The translations under genes were made by a program, and so were the position numbers. A DNA stretch of 6,607 nt from JBGPFS01 sp041483455 (GTDB lineage: Bacteria; Chloroflexota; Limnocylindria; Limnocylindrales; CSP1-4): contig JBGPFS010000144.1 in the NCBI GenBank assembly GCA_041483455.1, positions 1-6,607 on the forward strand, given 5' to 3'. The number at the start of each line of letters is the position of its first letter. Position 1 is the first letter of the stretch. Below, piece by piece: positions 4,849-6,607 of the stretch. The notes below the pieces were generated by a model that was not told the DNA's origin, did no database searches, and was given only the letters and a program-made list of their open reading frames with translations.

Positions 4849-6346
4849 AGCGGTCGAAGCTCGCAGCCGTGACCCCGAGATCGATCCTTGGCGGCTCGAA
4901 CCCATCCGCCCAGGCGAACGTGCCCGCACCGAAGATCCGTGCGCCCGCCGGCGAGGTGCGGATCGTCACGCTCGTCGAAAGGCGCGCTCCCTTCGGGGTC
5001 GTTGCCGCGCCGTCCATGATCGCGATCCCTCCGGAGCCCGGGTAGACGAGATCGCCCTCGCCCATCAGCAGACCTCGGATCACGGTCCCGGGCCGCCAGC
5101 CCGTGCCGGCGAGGAGCTCGGGCGGCATCTGGGCGGTGACCGTGTACTCGTACCGGACGTAGCCGTCGCCCAGGACACCCAGGTACTGGGCTCCGAACAG
5201 GAGGCCTTCGGGTCGGTCCAGCGGTGGCTGTCGCCATTGGGTCGTGGCACGAGCCGGATCGCTCGCAGCATGGGGATCCGCAGCCGCACTCTTGTAGCAG
5301 ACGAGGTCCATCGGCGCCCCCGCCGTCCGAGGCTTGGCCAGGCGGACCTGCCAGTAGAAGCCGTTCGCGCCGAAGTCGAGCACGTTCATGTCGCCGGCCA
5401 CGTCGACATGCTGCTCCACCCAGTCGCGCAGCGAGGCGGTCACGTACTCGGCGTGCCGCGGCAGGATCAGCAGGCGGGGCGCGACGGCCGGGGGATGGAT
5501 CGCGAGGTCGTAGTCGGTCGTGTACTGCAGAGCGAGTCCGCGGAGTTGGAGCCAGCCGAGGATGCGGTCGTCGTCACGCGTCCAGTCGCCCGTGCCGCCG
5601 TCGAGCGCGTACGGGCGTTCGAAGCTGACCCGGACCGCGCGCGGTGCGGCGTAGGAGTACAGATTCGCGCCGCCCCAGAGGTTGTAGGCCTGATAGGTCA
5701 GGGCCGTGAAGACGAAGGCGGGCTCTCCGGGTGCGAGCACCGGGGTCCGGACGACGAAGATGGCCTCGCCCGTCGTCCCGCTCGTGTCACGCGCCGTGAC
5801 GACGTAGACCCCGGGCAACCAGCCGCCCGTATCGACGGTGTCCGTCACCGGCCAGTTCGCTCGCGCGGTCCGCTCCAGGGTGTCGAACGTCCCGAGCGAC
5901 CGGTAGTCGTGGCCGTCGCGGTCGGCCGAGCGGACGACGACCTGGCGACCCGAGGGCAGGGTAGCGTCGAGACGCGCGATCGTGTAGGTGTACTGGCGGG
6001 CCGTCGTGGAAACGTGGAGCGTCAGTGGCTCACCCGGGATGACGGACACGCCGCCCGCGTACAGCTCGATCCGGCCGGGAAGCTCCACGGGGACACGGCC
6101 ATCGATCCCCTCCGCCGTGTCGAGCTCCTCCTGGCTCGGCGACGCGGACGGCTCAGCGCCGGGCGACCCGCCCGGGGAGGTGGGCGAACCGGGGCTGAAC
6201 GAGGCGGTCCCGGGCGACGAACCCGCCGACGTCGCCGGTCCACCGCCCGAAGCTCCGGACGACCCCCGATAGGCCGCGAAGGCGACGACCAGCCCGATCG
6301 CCGCGAGGGCGATCCCGATCCCGAAGCCGCGTCTCGACGGGCGCAT
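4802..6346 (-). CDS. Membrane-tethered N,N-dimethylformamidase large-subunit-like protein
   Basis: This 514-residue protein has an N-terminal anchor or signal (basic MRPSRRG, hydrophobic 8-26), then a Gly/Ser/Pro linker (28-72). A beta-sandwich-like domain follows (about 91-200: ELYAGGVSVIPGEPLTLHVS, closing with GVYVVTARD). The C-terminal half resembles the dimethylformamidase beta-subunit family: YQAYNLWGGANLYSY (218-232), VSFERPY, a DDDRILGWL segment, PRHAEYVTASLRDWVE (296-311), ANGFYWQVR (327-335), MGEGD (428-432) and a final FNRNVLAWLGF (500-510). The founding enzyme is an iron-dependent amidase with a Tyr/Glu-ligated metal. Tyr301 and Glu430 lie in equivalent-looking motifs, but I cannot confirm a metal site. 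Most homologues have no known substrate, so enzymatic activity is unproven. The ATG at 6346 is supported by GAGGA 5 nt upstream. The 3' end overlaps the glycosyltransferase gene by 47 nt. It is likely exported and acts at the outer membrane face or cell wall. Confidence 0.9.
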   Translation of the reverse strand: MRPSRRGFGIGIALAAIGLVVAFAAYRGSSGASGGGPATSAGSSPGTASFSPGSPTSPGGSPGAEPSASPSQEELDTAEGIDGRVPVELPGRIELYAGGVSVIPGEPLTLHVSTTARQYTYTIARLDATLPSGRQVVVRSADRDGHDYRSLGTFDTLERTARANWPVTDTVDTGGWLPGVYVVTARDTSGTTGEAIFVVRTPVLAPGEPAFVFTALTYQAYNLWGGANLYSYAAPRAVRVSFERPYALDGGTGDWTRDDDRILGWLQLRGLALQYTTDYDLAIHPPAVAPRLLILPRHAEYVTASLRDWVEQHVDVAGDMNVLDFGANGFYWQVRLAKPRTAGAPMDLVCYKSAAADPHAASDPARATTQWRQPPLDRPEGLLFGAQYLGVLGDGYVRYEYTVTAQMPPELLAGTGWRPGTVIRGLLMGEGDLVYPGSGGIAIMDGAATTPKGARLSTSVTIRTSPAGARIFGAGTFAWADGFEPPRIDLGVTAASFDRFNRNVLAWLGFPPSG

Positions 6347-6351
6347 CCACG

Positions 6352-6356
6352 TCCTC
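6352..6356 (-). promoter_or_regulatory. Ribosome binding site of the dimethylformamidase-like gene
   Basis: On the minus strand GAGGA lies 5 nt before the ATG at 6346-6344. It supports that start, which also leaves a clean basic-then-hydrophobic export signal. Confidence 0.65.
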
Positions 6357-6451
6357 AGTGATCGTCACCAGGCGGCGCCCAGCGCGCGGGACGAGCGTCC
6401 TGTGCGGGACGGATCGCGCGCGCGGATCCGGCGATCGTCCAGGGCGAGCCG

Positions 6452-6484
6452 ATCATAGCTCGGGCGGCGAAACGGGCGTGTCGA
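6452..6484 (-). promoter_or_regulatory. Possible promoter for the dimethylformamidase-like gene
   Basis: On the minus strand TATGAT (6457-6452) is one base from the consensus -10 and stands out in otherwise GC-dominated sequence. The best -35-like word upstream is TCGACA (6484-6479), but the 21-nt spacer is longer than usual. Transcription would begin near 6445 and leave a leader of about 100 nt before the ATG. The position between two minus-strand genes fits a promoter, but this is a single-site pattern match. Confidence 0.3.
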
Positions 6485-6520
6485 GAGGCTGCTCAGCTGA
6501 CTGGACCGCGCCGCGCCGGC

Positions 6521-6607
6521 TCACGGTCCTGCCACGGTGACCGGGGACCAGGTGTGGCCGCCGTCCCGGGTCATGAGCAGCTGCGCGCTCCCGGTTCCCG
6601 ACGATGC
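6521..6607 (-). CDS. BNR/Asp-box repeat protein, C-terminal end (partial at right edge)
   Basis: The minus strand reads 28 codons inward from the right edge to a TGA at 6523-6521. The peptide contains LLMTRDGGHTWSPV, a good Asp-box (S/T-x-D-x-G-x-T-W) as found in BNR repeats of sialidases, Ycf48-like and other beta-propeller exoproteins. A propeller blade ends near the stop, so this is the end of the gene. Which propeller family it belongs to cannot be told from this fragment. It has the same orientation as the downstream dimethylformamidase-like gene but is separated from it by 174 nt. Confidence 0.72.
   Translation of the reverse strand, partial: ASSGTGSAQLLMTRDGGHTWSPVTVAGP

Noticed and set aside
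5237..6361. A 374-codon plus-strand open frame opposite the dimethylformamidase-like gene.
   Set aside because: Its translation is Arg/Gly/Val-rich with no recognisable domain. The opposite strand has a full domain architecture, an export signal and a ribosome binding site.

Overview
The window is very GC-rich, densely coded DNA. It is probably a chromosomal segment from a high-GC, menaquinone-using bacterium. The best guess is an uncultured terrestrial Chloroflexota (Limnocylindria-like), with Actinomycetota as the alternative. This rests on GC richness, a b6-type cytochrome b paired with a low-potential-looking Rieske protein, and exported proteins with Ser/Pro/Ala-rich linkers. It is a guess from style, not a phylogeny. 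No mobile element, RNA gene or CRISPR array was seen.

Left part (1-2754, + strand): a tightly coupled three-gene electron-transport operon. It contains the C-terminal end of a Rieske iron-sulfur protein (entering from the left edge), a full-length one-piece cytochrome b (137-1228), and a membrane-anchored decaheme c-type cytochrome (1231-2754). Both internal junctions have the same form, stop codon + CG + ATGG, so only 2 nt separate the genes. The decaheme protein sits where cytochrome c1 or cytochrome f would normally be encoded. This suggests a quinol-oxidising Rieske/cytochrome b complex that passes high-potential-branch electrons into a multiheme wire. It is the most interesting item in the window.

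Middle part (2755-4848, + strand): a short noncoding gap, then a small DUF1918-type protein (2930-3133). Next comes a two-gene unit: a small two-helix membrane protein with a C-terminal coiled coil (3290-3739), overlapping by 4 nt a GT87-type polytopic glycosyltransferase (3736-4848).

Right part (4802-6607, - strand): a membrane-tethered extracytoplasmic protein of the N,N-dimethylformamidase large-subunit-like family (4802-6346), whose 3' end overlaps the glycosyltransferase by 47 nt tail to tail. Then come a roughly 170-nt gap with a possible promoter, and the last 28 codons of a BNR/Asp-box repeat protein that enters from the right edge. The glycosyltransferase and the two minus-strand exported proteins may concern the cell surface, but nothing in the sequence ties them to the cytochrome operon.
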